Position numbers and translations under genes: made by a program
NCBI GenBank assembly: GCA_018268995.1
Contig: JAFDVL010000030.1
Span: 96,482 to 160,481 of the forward strand
Direction of reading: 5' to 3'
From: Acidobacteriota bacterium
GTDB lineage: Bacteria; Acidobacteriota; Blastocatellia; RBC074
Length of the DNA: 64,000 nucleotides
Notes under the pieces: generated by a model
Seen by the model: the letters and a program-made list of their open reading frames with translations, nothing else
What the model was told of the DNA's origin: nothing
The model's database searches: none
Shown: piece by piece, positions 47,696 to 56,706 of the stretch
Numbering within the stretch: the stretch's first letter is position 1
How the letters are laid out: each line of letters opens with the position of its first letter

Positions 47696-47914
47696 ATGCG
47701 CAAAAACACAATGATCTTGCTTCTCTTCACACTTCTGTGTTTACCCACTTTCAGTCAAGACAGACCGACTACCAAACCCCACATGAGCAGACAGCAGACC
47801 TGTGAAGGGAAATGTGCCAAGAAGTACCCTTGCCCCAATGGCAATCAGAGTTGCCTAGCTAAAAGAAATGCCTGCATTCAAGCTTGTGTACCAAAACCCG
47901 CAACGAGGCCGTAA
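47696..47914 (+). CDS. Small secreted Cys-rich peptide
   Basis: 72 residues with AAGGAG before the ATG. Signal peptide MRKNTMILLLFTLLCLPTFS, then a mature part of about 50 residues with six cysteines (C-x3-C-x5-C-x6-C-x6-C-x3-C), a spacing that suits three disulfides. Positively charged. No homologue recognised. It could be a toxin-like or signalling peptide; the neighbours give no hint. Confidence 0.65.
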   Translation: MRKNTMILLLFTLLCLPTFSQDRPTTKPHMSRQQTCEGKCAKKYPCPNGNQSCLAKRNACIQACVPKPATRP

Positions 47915-48174
47915 TTGAGCCAAGAACGGTGTAGTTTACAATTTCAAACTCTCCAAGGAAACGGCAGAATCTTCCTGTTCCAATAGCTGTACCGTAGAAT
48001 GGAGAACTTTATGTTCCAAGCCTTTGCCGATCCTTGGCCTGAAGATGGTTGATTTCAACATTACCGAGAAAGCCCCCGAGCAAGCGAACAAAATTGGAGC
48101 GCGTGAACTTAAACCCATATTCCTGACGTGAGCCGGAGCCACACGTTTAGGTTGCGCACTGCATCAACAATTAG
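47915..48174. other. Short intergenic stretch
   Basis: A 68-codon minus-strand ORF is present but lacks a ribosome site and motif. I see nothing else here. Confidence 0.35.
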
Positions 48175-49023
48175 CTAAACCAAAACATAACGGCGTTCAA
48201 TGACCTGCACCTGGCCCTGACTTTCGAGTGTGGCTAAAGCTGCGAGAACTTCTTTCTTGTCCGGGATGACGTCGGTTCCCAATTTGCTATCCAGCACCCA
48301 CCCCAAATAGCCAGATCGCTCACTCGTGATGTTGGCAATCAATCGCTCTGGTGAAAACTTGTGTGGCATAGAGCCAATGACTTCCAATATTGCTGCGCCC
48401 AGCTTGGAAGTTTCAGGCGGAAAGGCAAAGCCTGGGGCTTGGCTGGCAAACGTTGCGGGCAACGCATTTTCCGCACTCTTACTTTTCAGTTTGGGATGAT
48501 AAGGACTGTACCAGCCGACCTGCTGCTGGTATTCCCAAAGCAACAAGGTACAGGCCGCATCCTTTGCGGCATACTCGATTTGTTCGGGCGTTAGCGGGCG
48601 TTGTGAAAAATCTGATGTTTGTTCCGACTTGTCCAGATCAATGCCTAAGAATTTCTTCGCCAAAACCTGCAAGGAATATTTCTTCTCACCTGCTCTGCGC
48701 GCCGCGCTCATCGTGCAAAACGCCGATTGGGTATGAAGCCCCCAATGTTTTTGGAGTTTGTTTACATCGTAAGCCGCATTATGAACAGCGATTGTAATGT
48801 TCGGATCGAGCAAGAAAGGGCGAACGGTTTCGGGAGTCTGCGCGTCTTTTCCATCCAACACGACAACGTGAATCTCGCCTGCTTCCCGGTAAGCAACCTG
48901 AACCAATGAAATCCATTCCTGACTCGGCACGCGCCAATTCGCCATTTCAATATCGAGCGCGACTGCACTTGGGCCTTGCAGTTGACCAAGATGGATTTCG
49001 GTTTTCACTTGGTAGTTCAGCAT
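48175..49023 (-). CDS. RNase D-like 3'-5' exoribonuclease
   Basis: 282 residues. DEDDy exonuclease motifs are complete: ALDIEMANW (D-x-E), HNAAYDVNKLQKHWG (third Asp) and YAAKDAACTLLLWEY (Y-x3-D). QVLAKKFLGIDLDKSEQTSDFSQRPL is the typical RNase D segment before the last motif. The usual C-terminal HRDC domains are missing; the C-terminal 100 residues may be a small winged-helix-like domain. It trims 3' ends of RNA in the family. It follows the 49030 gene after 6 nt and is probably co-transcribed with it and the 49353 gene. Confidence 0.8.
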   Translation of the reverse strand: MLNYQVKTEIHLGQLQGPSAVALDIEMANWRVPSQEWISLVQVAYREAGEIHVVVLDGKDAQTPETVRPFLLDPNITIAVHNAAYDVNKLQKHWGLHTQSAFCTMSAARRAGEKKYSLQVLAKKFLGIDLDKSEQTSDFSQRPLTPEQIEYAAKDAACTLLLWEYQQQVGWYSPYHPKLKSKSAENALPATFASQAPGFAFPPETSKLGAAILEVIGSMPHKFSPERLIANITSERSGYLGWVLDSKLGTDVIPDKKEVLAALATLESQGQVQVIERRYVLV

Positions 49024-49029
49024 GACAAG

Positions 49030-49356
49030 TTAAGATTCAGTGATTTTATCAATGAGCAATTTTTCTATTCCCAGCAGGCTGGCAAAGTCTGCAAGCATTT
49101 GCTGAATGGCCTCGCTTGTATAGGCGGCGAAGTCGGATGTCGCCTCGCACTCCCCTTTGATCACGAAGGACACTTGCATCTCCCCCGCTATAGAGACATT
49201 TACCGCCGTTACTTTTACCTGTAGCTCCGCAAACGCACTACGAGGATTATCAAACAAAGGCTGAACGGCTTGTTTACTAATTGTTCGGGTGAGAGCTTCA
49301 CTCGGGTTAGCAATCCTGGCCCGAACCTTCAACTTGATGCCCTTCCGTATTTTCAT
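49030..49356 (-). CDS. Hypothetical protein co-translated with its neighbour
   Basis: 108 residues from MKIRKGIKLKVRARI. The ATG overlaps the stop of the upstream gene as ATGA and is preceded by GGAAGGAG. Appears as one alpha/beta domain (FAELQVKVTAVNVSIAGEMQVSFVI). No family recognised. Confidence 0.6.
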   Translation of the reverse strand: MKIRKGIKLKVRARIANPSEALTRTISKQAVQPLFDNPRSAFAELQVKVTAVNVSIAGEMQVSFVIKGECEATSDFAAYTSEAIQQMLADFASLLGIEKLLIDKITES

Positions 49357-50252
49357 AACTCCTTCCACTGACCATCAATAAATTGCTCGAATTTGATGAC
49401 GGGGTGAAGCTCCCAAACCGTGCCTCGTGATTTGCCGACTTCGCTACAATGCTCCTGGTCAAACAAGAGCCAGCCGCTAACCCGGATACGCCTGCCACCC
49501 TTGGCAATCTCGGACAAGCTTTTTATCGTCCAAGTTGGGTGTTTGGATCGAACCGGTGGTGTCATCTCAACGACCACCGAGGAAGTTCCCCGATTAGCGT
49601 TCTTCTCAGGCAGTACCCAGATATGAAAATCGCGAAATTGATCCTCATCACCATGACAATTACACGATTCCTGACCTTCTTTACGCCCCCCCTGCAAAGC
49701 ACTACCATTTTTGACCAACGCGAGGAAACCTTCAATGACAATGGGGGTTCCTTCGAATTGCTGTATGGCATCTGTTTGCGTTGGGTTCCATTTGCTGCGG
49801 TTTTTATTGCAAACGCCCACGGGTTTTTCTAAGGCGAGAATCGAGTTGATCGTCGTCGCCTTGAAATCCCCTTCGTCAACTCGATTCTTCAGCCGATTTA
49901 GATCAATGTCACCGTTCGAAGTTGGAGTGGCATCTCCTTGCGGTTGGCAAGGCCAAGTGCTGTCAAATTGCGGCGTGGGTTTTGTTCCAATGGTGGGAAA
50001 GGTGTCTGGTGGTGGCGGCGCGGCGGTTGTCGCAAGGCTTGTCGCAGACCTACGGGCACGGACAACTACCATCCGGCAACGCTTTTTACGGACGCCATTC
50101 ACGGTCACCATCTTGCAGCGGCGGACGCGTTTTGCCCCAGCGCCTCGTGTTTGTTTGGTAGCGGCAGTGATGCCGAAAGGCAGGTTCAACAGCGCCAACA
50201 GGACGAATGCTACCGGGAGCACTCGGATTGCGATAGTGCGAATTGGATTCAT
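49353..50252 (-). CDS. Secreted protein of unknown function
   Basis: 299 residues from MNPIRTIAIRVLPVAFVLLALL, preceded by GGGAGAAAGATT. After the signal comes a basic, Cys-containing stretch (RRCKMVTVNGVRKKRCRMVVVRARR), a Pro-rich linker, and a C-terminal domain with NRLKNRVDEGDF, IVIEGFLALVKNGSALQGG and ESCNCHGDEDQFRDFHIWV. The last looks like an OB-like domain with a CxCH cluster. No assigned activity. First of three closely linked genes (with 49030 and 48175). Confidence 0.65.
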   Translation of the reverse strand: MNPIRTIAIRVLPVAFVLLALLNLPFGITAATKQTRGAGAKRVRRCKMVTVNGVRKKRCRMVVVRARRSATSLATTAAPPPPDTFPTIGTKPTPQFDSTWPCQPQGDATPTSNGDIDLNRLKNRVDEGDFKATTINSILALEKPVGVCNKNRSKWNPTQTDAIQQFEGTPIVIEGFLALVKNGSALQGGRKEGQESCNCHGDEDQFRDFHIWVLPEKNANRGTSSVVVEMTPPVRSKHPTWTIKSLSEIAKGGRRIRVSGWLLFDQEHCSEVGKSRGTVWELHPVIKFEQFIDGQWKEL

Positions 50253-50519
50253 AATCTTTCTCCCTTTCTCTCTGGCAGCAACAAAAGACCGTTTGCTTCG
50301 CACGCCAGCAGGTAAGTCCCTGAAATTGCGCTTGGCAGCCCCTAATCCAAGTGGAACGGGAGACGGCCAGCCTTTAAGCGGGGAGCATCGGGCGGTTGTT
50401 CTGAATTATGAGGGGAGCTTGTCGAGGTAGCATTGCTTTTTGCAACGCCGTTTACTCTCAACCAGACAATTTTGTGAGCCCCGCAATTCGCCTTTATCCA
50501 TAGGCGTTCAGGATCGACT

Positions 50520-50981
50520 TCAACGCAATAAATAGATGACCTGCGTCTCGAGCTTCGTCGTATCGTCGCTCCAATCGCCGTAGATTTCCCACGAGCATCC
50601 GCCGAAGGCGCGACCGGATGCCGCGCGCCACGCATGGATCGCGCTATGTGCAGCAGCAAGTTTGTCATAGCTACCGCCATGAGTGTTCATGGCAACTTCG
50701 CCTGCGGGCGTCTCGGTACAGATCACCTCGCCTTCGCCCTCAAAGGGTCGAATGACCTGAACGCCGAAGTCAATGTCCATCGCTGCATCACGCTGGGCGG
50801 GATGATGGTAGAGGAAACAATTATGCCCATCGGCGCGCAACCCTTCCTGGCGGCGGAGATACTCCCAGACAAGATCAAGCGCCGGCTGCCAGATGCGACC
50901 CACGTCTCGACTAAGCGCGCGCCGCCGCACTACGGCGAGCGGCTGCGCGGTGACGGTTTTGGTGACAACCTGATAATTCAT
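50520..50981 (-). CDS. GyrI-like small-molecule-binding protein
   Basis: 153 residues: MNYQVVTKTVTAQPLAVVRRR..., then IDFGVQVIRPFEGEGEVICTETPAGEVAMNTHGGSYDKL and a C-terminal WEIYGDW. This is the stand-alone effector-binding (GyrI/AraC C-terminal) fold without a DNA-binding domain. It binds amphipathic or drug-like ligands in the family. GAGGGAA precedes the ATG. Single gene. Confidence 0.75.
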   Translation of the reverse strand: MNYQVVTKTVTAQPLAVVRRRALSRDVGRIWQPALDLVWEYLRRQEGLRADGHNCFLYHHPAQRDAAMDIDFGVQVIRPFEGEGEVICTETPAGEVAMNTHGGSYDKLAAAHSAIHAWRAASGRAFGGCSWEIYGDWSDDTTKLETQVIYLLR

Positions 50982-51381
50982 TGATGGTTCCCTCTTTACT
51001 CTTTCAATTCGGGCAACGAAAGCTGTCGAACTTGAATTAGCTAGACAGGTTGAAGCCTTTACGAGCAGAGCTTGTCTCTATGATTGGAAACCAGCTATCA
51101 AAGCTTGGCTGGCTGCCGAAAAACCCTGTAAACATTGGCTCTTGTGGGGTGATACGCATAGCCCACATCTTTGTAACGCTGAGAGTGATAAATTTCGTGA
51201 ATGGCAGCCCAACGCCTTATCTGACTGCGCCTACCATAGCTGCTGCCTGAAAACTAGGCGTCTGGCGCAAGAATCTGCTGGTGCGTAGCGACCAAAAACA
51301 CCTACCTACAATACTGATAAAGCCCAGACCTGACAAGATGGCGACACCAAGTGCATCGAAGGAACGACCCGCGTCGTCAGG
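50982..51381. other. Gene-free stretch
   Basis: No supported ORF; a 66-codon plus-strand frame lacks a ribosome site. I see nothing else here. Confidence 0.35.
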
Positions 51382-52323
51382 CTAATTGCTTGCGATTTCG
51401 AGCGTATAAGGGGGATTGAACTCCGGCACCCCCGCGTGGCGACCGGCAATCCACCGCAGCAAGTAGACAATTTTGGGATCGGTCTGGTTGTGGGTAATGG
51501 CGTTCGGGATCAGTTCTAGCAGGAAATGTGCCAACGGGTCTTTGAAATAATCTATATCCGCCTCAATCTTGACGCAGGAGACGCCGTCAATGTCGCGCCG
51601 ATCTTGCTCGTGAAACGCCAACTCCACATTCGCCTCGCCAAATTGCACTTGCTTAAAAGCACTGGTCGCACCAGGGTGGGTAACGGCAGGTGCGTTGACC
51701 CACGTACCGTGCGCGCGTGCTTGCTTGATTTGCTCCACCAGCATCTCATCCGCGAAGGCAAAAAAACGATCTCGCTGCGGCGGTTGCCCTTCCCAAATCA
51801 GTTGTTTGAAATAATCCAGCGGCTTGCCGACCGGAAGTTCAACCGCGTGTAGGGCAGTAGTGATGTTATGCAGAGTCGCTATGGCATCTTGTTGCCGATC
51901 CGTGCCGTCGAGCAATTCTTCATAAAAGCCGCGTGCCTCAGTTTCACTCGCTGCCCCACGCACAAAAATCTGCACGAGGGCGGGATCAGCCAGTTTAAGC
52001 TTCTCCCAGGTGGCTTCGCTAAAATTATAGCGATTCTTTTTCGGCAGCAGCATCAGATCAACTTGTTGGGTCAAACCAAGCGCGACTTTGACCGGGAAAA
52101 AACCAGCGTCATGATGTTTTTTGGCGGCGACTAACACCGTATAGTCGTCGCCGAAATTATCAAAGAAATCAACTTCAAAGACGGGCGGCTGGCCGGTATG
52201 AAACTCCCGGTGGACGAGTTGGTGAAGACCGTTGGAAACGGTAACAAGGGATTTGAAATCCGGGCTGATGGATTGTCGCGTACTGGAGAAGAGCGACAAT
52301 TTGATTTTGGGTTTCTCGGGCAT
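51382..52323 (-). CDS. Hypothetical protein
   Basis: 313 residues with GGGGAAA before the ATG. The opening MPEKPKIKLSLFSSTRQSISPDFKSLVTVSNGLHQLVHREFHTG has a compact fold, and FDNFGDDYTVLVAAKKHHDAGFFPVKV resembles part of a secreted beta domain, but there is no signal peptide. No family recognised. It stands alone. Confidence 0.55.
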   Translation of the reverse strand: MPEKPKIKLSLFSSTRQSISPDFKSLVTVSNGLHQLVHREFHTGQPPVFEVDFFDNFGDDYTVLVAAKKHHDAGFFPVKVALGLTQQVDLMLLPKKNRYNFSEATWEKLKLADPALVQIFVRGAASETEARGFYEELLDGTDRQQDAIATLHNITTALHAVELPVGKPLDYFKQLIWEGQPPQRDRFFAFADEMLVEQIKQARAHGTWVNAPAVTHPGATSAFKQVQFGEANVELAFHEQDRRDIDGVSCVKIEADIDYFKDPLAHFLLELIPNAITHNQTDPKIVYLLRWIAGRHAGVPEFNPPYTLEIASN

Positions 52324-52570
52324 TTTTCCCCTTTGTTGGCCGCTAGGCCTTTCCTGTCCTTGGCGGTTGTAAATAAACTCCCTCGCAAATTACGAGACGG
52401 TGCGAAGAAAATTACACCTTCATGGTGATATGAGAAAATTCGGCGAAACGTTTCGAGAAAAAATGTTAGATGATCTGTAAGGCTAGTTTCTTGGGTGCCT
52501 TGACAGATCAACTCAACGTTGAATACTAGCAACCAGTGGATGCACTGTTCGTTCTCTAAATTAAAATCGC

Positions 52571-55090
52571 TCAGCAGAGAGAACGAAGAAATTTTGCTAG
52601 TCCCAAAATTAAGGCTGAAACAGGATGGCCGTTTTCAAGCAAGCCGAAGTGTTCAATCACAATTGGAAGAACAAAAAGTAGCAGGATGCTGGCCAATAAG
52701 AGTCTTCGATAAAGGGAATTTTTTTGGGGCCAAGGGCGCTGGGACTGGGCGAGCGATTTATCCCTTTGCAATTGGCTGAATTCTGATTCTAAAAGACTCC
52801 TTTTATCACTGTTTTTCTCTGACCGAATTTCTCTCTCCAGCCTTGATTCTTCCAACTCAATCTCGTCTACTTTGTGCCTCACCGCAGAAGTGAGCAACTG
52901 GGTAAAGATTAAGACCGGGCCAATTGTTATGAGCGTCAGGGCAAGAAAGCCAATCCCAATCAGCAAACCTTGACCAATGAGTAGCCACCCTGCGTGGCCA
53001 CCGAAAAAGCTCGTCCCTTTAGGTACATTGGCAATTATTCCTAAGAGAAAGACGATGGCGATCATTAAGATCATCGCTAGAAAGGAATTATAGAGTTGGC
53101 TAAAACCACTCAAACCGAACTGGTGATTTTTATCGTCGAACTTCAACTTGATGAGCAGTTGCTGATTCGGGCGATTCAACAATAAGCGTATTAAGAGGAC
53201 AAAAAGAAAAACGATTTTGGCGGCAAGCCAAAGGGCAAAACAGATGAACGCCATCTGTAAACCCAACGCGATAACCAGAAAAAGTCTGAATTTTGTGCGC
53301 CATGCATCCTGATCCTCAATCCCATGTCCGCCAATCACCTCATCTATCCTGATCTCACATCCCGGATATTTCTGCTCTATTTGCTTCAATTGGGGAATCT
53401 CTCCCACACGGTGGTCTGCCAATAATTTTGAATATGTTGCTCCCTGAATATTCTTAATGTTAAGCGATTGTACCCAGCCAAATGCAACCTGATGCCTGCC
53501 AAGATATTCAGGAATACCAACCTCTGTTAATGCAAAAATAATAAAGAGAGGGGCTGTAATTCGAAATAATCGGGAGTTATATTGACTTATTACCTCAAAT
53601 GGGTGCGTGTGAGTATGCGCTGGCATTAGAGGGTTTATTACAAGTCGCCCGACAGATACCAGGCTGCGCAAGATGCTGTCTGCAAATTTGAGTAATTGAA
53701 ATCCAGTTACGATAACCAACGGCACGCCGATTAGATAAAAGAGCCCCGCATTCAACTCAATGACATAGCCAAAGATTAACTCGACAGGCGTGGCCTCACA
53801 ATGCGGTTTTAAGATGACACTGATAGCTGCCGCCCCGACGTAGCGACTAAGTAAGATCGCTATCAAAGCAACACTTGCAGCGAGGATTGCCAATTTCCCC
53901 CCATTGGGATTTTTTTTAAGCCAGTCTCGTAAACGTAGTGAAAAATTCCATTCTGAGAGTAATGGATTGGGGGCTTCCTCACCTCGCCCGACCATCACGA
54001 CTGGAGATAGTAATTTCGCCTTCACTCGTTCCAAATCAGCCAAAAGTTCACTGATCGTTTGCTGTCTTCGATCTGGCTCAACTTGTAAGGCAGTAAGAAC
54101 AAGTTGCGTCAATTCAGCAGGAATGCCCGGCCCTTTATTCAAGAGAGAACGGGGGAGTGCATACGAATCTAAATTAGTATCATTATTTTCGGAGAAGGGT
54201 AGCTGACCTATGAGCATCTCATATATCAAAACGCCCAAGCTGAAAATATCTGTTCTTATGTCTATACCTCGCCCACCTGCCTGTTCAGGAGACATGTAGC
54301 CGGGGGTACCCAAAACAAGTCCTGGTATTGTCCGGCGGCTACCTTCTGCATTTGACTGTTGTGGGTCGGTTGGGGCTTGCAGTAGCTTGGCAATACCGAA
54401 ATCAAGCACTTTCACTTCTCCATCCGGGAGAAGCATAATATTTTCAGGCTTAATATCACGATGGACAATGCCGGCTGCATGAGCAGCTTGTAAGGCCCTT
54501 GCGATCTGACCGCAGATGGCAACAGTTTCGTTCACGCTGAGGGGAGACTTGGTCAGCATTTTCCGCAGGTCTTGGCCTTCAACAAGCTCCATTGCGATGT
54601 AATGCACTCCGACGTCTTCATTGATCTCGTAAATAACAGGGATATTTCGCTGCTTGAGCCGGGATGCAGCAATGGCCTCTTTTTCGAGGCGGCTTACCCT
54701 TTCAGGCTCTTGGCTCAGATGAGTAGGCAAAATTTTCAAGGCCACCTCGCGCTGGAGCTTATTATCTTTTGCTAGATACACTTCACCCATTCCACCATCA
54801 CCGATTTTCGAGATAATTTCGTAATGGTGAAGCCGATGGCCTGCGGGCAATTGTTGCCCCCTTTCTGCCAACAATTGGGCTTGTATTTCAAGAGCAGAAG
54901 ATTCGAGGAAACCTTTAGCCGGTTCGTCAAATTTTAGTAATGCCACGATTTCTCGCCGCAATTCATCATCGCCAGCACAGGCTTTGAGCAGATACCCCTC
55001 ACGCTCGGAAGCTGCAAGGGCTTGGGCTGCAAGAAAGATGTCCTGGATTTGCTGAGATCGTTCGGGACTCACATCAGGCCGATAATTCAA
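52571..55090 (-). CDS. Membrane Ser/Thr protein kinase
   Basis: 839 residues from a TTG 9 nt after the sigma-factor stop. The first 85 residues are helical. The kinase domain (about 88-350) is complete: glycine loop IGDGGMGEVYLA, VALK lysine, HRDIKPENIML, DFG in LDFGIAKLL and GTPGYMSPEQ. The second half has about seven hydrophobic helices with a long extracytoplasmic loop, unlike the single-pass PknB layout. Acidobacteria often place such kinases directly after an ECF sigma factor, and the pair here is probably one operon. The kinase may control that sigma factor; this is inferred. Confidence 0.85.
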   Translation of the reverse strand: MNYRPDVSPERSQQIQDIFLAAQALAASEREGYLLKACAGDDELRREIVALLKFDEPAKGFLESSALEIQAQLLAERGQQLPAGHRLHHYEIISKIGDGGMGEVYLAKDNKLQREVALKILPTHLSQEPERVSRLEKEAIAASRLKQRNIPVIYEINEDVGVHYIAMELVEGQDLRKMLTKSPLSVNETVAICGQIARALQAAHAAGIVHRDIKPENIMLLPDGEVKVLDFGIAKLLQAPTDPQQSNAEGSRRTIPGLVLGTPGYMSPEQAGGRGIDIRTDIFSLGVLIYEMLIGQLPFSENNDTNLDSYALPRSLLNKGPGIPAELTQLVLTALQVEPDRRQQTISELLADLERVKAKLLSPVVMVGRGEEAPNPLLSEWNFSLRLRDWLKKNPNGGKLAILAASVALIAILLSRYVGAAAISVILKPHCEATPVELIFGYVIELNAGLFYLIGVPLVIVTGFQLLKFADSILRSLVSVGRLVINPLMPAHTHTHPFEVISQYNSRLFRITAPLFIIFALTEVGIPEYLGRHQVAFGWVQSLNIKNIQGATYSKLLADHRVGEIPQLKQIEQKYPGCEIRIDEVIGGHGIEDQDAWRTKFRLFLVIALGLQMAFICFALWLAAKIVFLFVLLIRLLLNRPNQQLLIKLKFDDKNHQFGLSGFSQLYNSFLAMILMIAIVFLLGIIANVPKGTSFFGGHAGWLLIGQGLLIGIGFLALTLITIGPVLIFTQLLTSAVRHKVDEIELEESRLEREIRSEKNSDKRSLLESEFSQLQRDKSLAQSQRPWPQKNSLYRRLLLASILLLFVLPIVIEHFGLLENGHPVSALILGLAKFLRSLC

Positions 55091-55099
55091 GTGATAAAA

Positions 55100-55705
55100 C
55101 TATTCTGGGTTTGAGGCCTTTGGGCTTAGTTCTTTCAGTAACCAAACCTTGGCAAATGCCCAGTCGCGTTGCACTGTGTCAGCAGATACTTCTAAAACGC
55201 GAGCAGTTTCTTCGACACTCAGGCCGCCGAAGAACCGTAATTCGACTCCCCTACTTTGTCGTGGAAAATCTTTTGAGAATGCGTCTAAGGCATCGTCCAG
55301 TGCAATGAGGTCTCTGTCTACTCTTATTTCTACTTCGGCGACCCCCTCAAATGTAGCACGCAACCAATCTCCGCCTCGCCGCTTGCTCCCATTTTTACGA
55401 GCATAATCTACCAAGACCTCTCGCATGTAGTTAGCGGCAATAGCTATGAGATGTGAGCGATCCTTCCATTCAACATCCTGCGCTTTCTGAATCAGTCGGA
55501 GATAGGCTTCATTAACCAAAGCCGTAGGTTGTAGCGTATGACCGGGCTTTTGACTCAAATAGTGGCGGGCCAATCGGCGCAACTCGGACTGCACAACTGA
55601 CGCTAACTCCTCACCTGCCGCTTGATCCCCATGCTTCCAAGCGGCGAGCAATTGCGGCACATCCAACGCCGCAGGTGAACGATTGTCAATCGATTCAAAT
55701 GCCAT
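55100..55705 (-). CDS. ECF-type RNA polymerase sigma factor
   Basis: 201 residues from MAFESIDNRSPAALDVPQLL. Region 2 includes NEAYLRLIQKAQDVEWKDRSHLIAIAANYMREVLVDYAR; region 4 includes VELRFFGGLSVEETARVLEVSADTVQRDWAFAK. This is the ECF group common in Acidobacteria and Planctomycetes, usually paired with Ser/Thr kinases, and it is so here. AGAGGTACC precedes the ATG. It directs polymerase to unknown promoters, possibly those of the neighbouring secreted-protein genes. Confidence 0.88.
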   Translation of the reverse strand: MAFESIDNRSPAALDVPQLLAAWKHGDQAAGEELASVVQSELRRLARHYLSQKPGHTLQPTALVNEAYLRLIQKAQDVEWKDRSHLIAIAANYMREVLVDYARKNGSKRRGGDWLRATFEGVAEVEIRVDRDLIALDDALDAFSKDFPRQSRGVELRFFGGLSVEETARVLEVSADTVQRDWAFAKVWLLKELSPKASNPE

Positions 55706-55943
55706 CGCGGTACCTCTGCTCAAATATTACGGAATAACGATACAAGCTCTGAGAAGAGGAAATTATACAACATTCCTCTTAATTACCCCAAAATCCACCA
55801 CCCGGAAAATTATTTTTACTGGATGCGGTTTTTTGCGATTGGTTTGCGGATTACCAAGTGAGAGCAGTTAGCTCTCACAAATAAGCCACACGATGAAGTG
55901 TGCTGTAACTATTGATGAACAAAACCAGAAAGAGGGGTAAACA

Positions 55944-56393
55944 ATGAAGAATTTACTTTGGCTATTAACTTTGATCAGCCTCGTTTTGAATACGGCAGCT
56001 TTTGGCAAAGCTCAGCCCAACGCAGATGTCACTCTGGATTCAGCAGAAGCCATCTTCGAGACGACCACTAACGATAAGGATCACGACTCGCTCGTCACAA
56101 TAACGGTAAAACACGGCAATACCGTGATTGCGGCTGCCAACAATATTGGGGGGCACTGGAATGATCACTCAGATCACAACGTGGCCCTTAATATTGGAAA
56201 AGGCTGGACAAGAGATGAACTCAAAAGCCGCCTGAAGACAGAACTCTCGTTTTCAACGAATGGGAATGATAAGTGGGAATTTAACTACATTCTCCGCCTC
56301 AATTGGTCTGATGGCACGTCCACAGAAGTCCGCTATAACGGGCAGGTTCTCACGCAAGATGACCGTTTTCGGAGTTATGCTGTAGGACTATAA
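55944..56393 (+). CDS. Small secreted beta protein
   Basis: 149 residues with GAGGGG before the ATG. Signal MKNLLWLLTLISLVLNTAAFG. The mature part is beta-rich (VTLDSAEAIFETTTNDKDHDSLVTI...) and ends LTQDDRFRSYAVGL. A similar TQDDRF ending occurs in the 56707 protein, hinting at shared domains. Read divergently from the sigma/kinase pair. Confidence 0.7.
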   Translation: MKNLLWLLTLISLVLNTAAFGKAQPNADVTLDSAEAIFETTTNDKDHDSLVTITVKHGNTVIAAANNIGGHWNDHSDHNVALNIGKGWTRDELKSRLKTELSFSTNGNDKWEFNYILRLNWSDGTSTEVRYNGQVLTQDDRFRSYAVGL

Positions 56394-56413
56394 GCATTAT
56401 GTCTTCACCGAGG

Positions 56414-56437
56414 AGCGTGGGCCGCCCCACCCACGCT
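56414..56437 (+). terminator. Terminator-like hairpin
   Basis: AGCGTGGG / CCCACGCT stem followed by TTCGCTT, 20 nt after the stop of the 55944 gene. Confidence 0.5.
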
Positions 56438-56706
56438 TTCGCTTAGCCTTGTGTAATTTGGATAAAATCGAAGCCGAAGCTTGGTAGTTATTTCATTACA
56501 CAGTTCCTAAATAGTTTTTTTCGCGATCTGCGATTCCGACTGGATTTTCAGCTACGGCAGGCTCGCTTTGAGTGCTTGGGGGAAAATGAAATCAAGATGA
56601 AGGAACTATGGTTTCATCGGACTGAGAAGGTTTGTGAACTTTCGATCCCCCGAATACGCAAACTGATACCACTTTAGATTTAGCTAGATTGAAAGGAAAT
56701 TAAATT

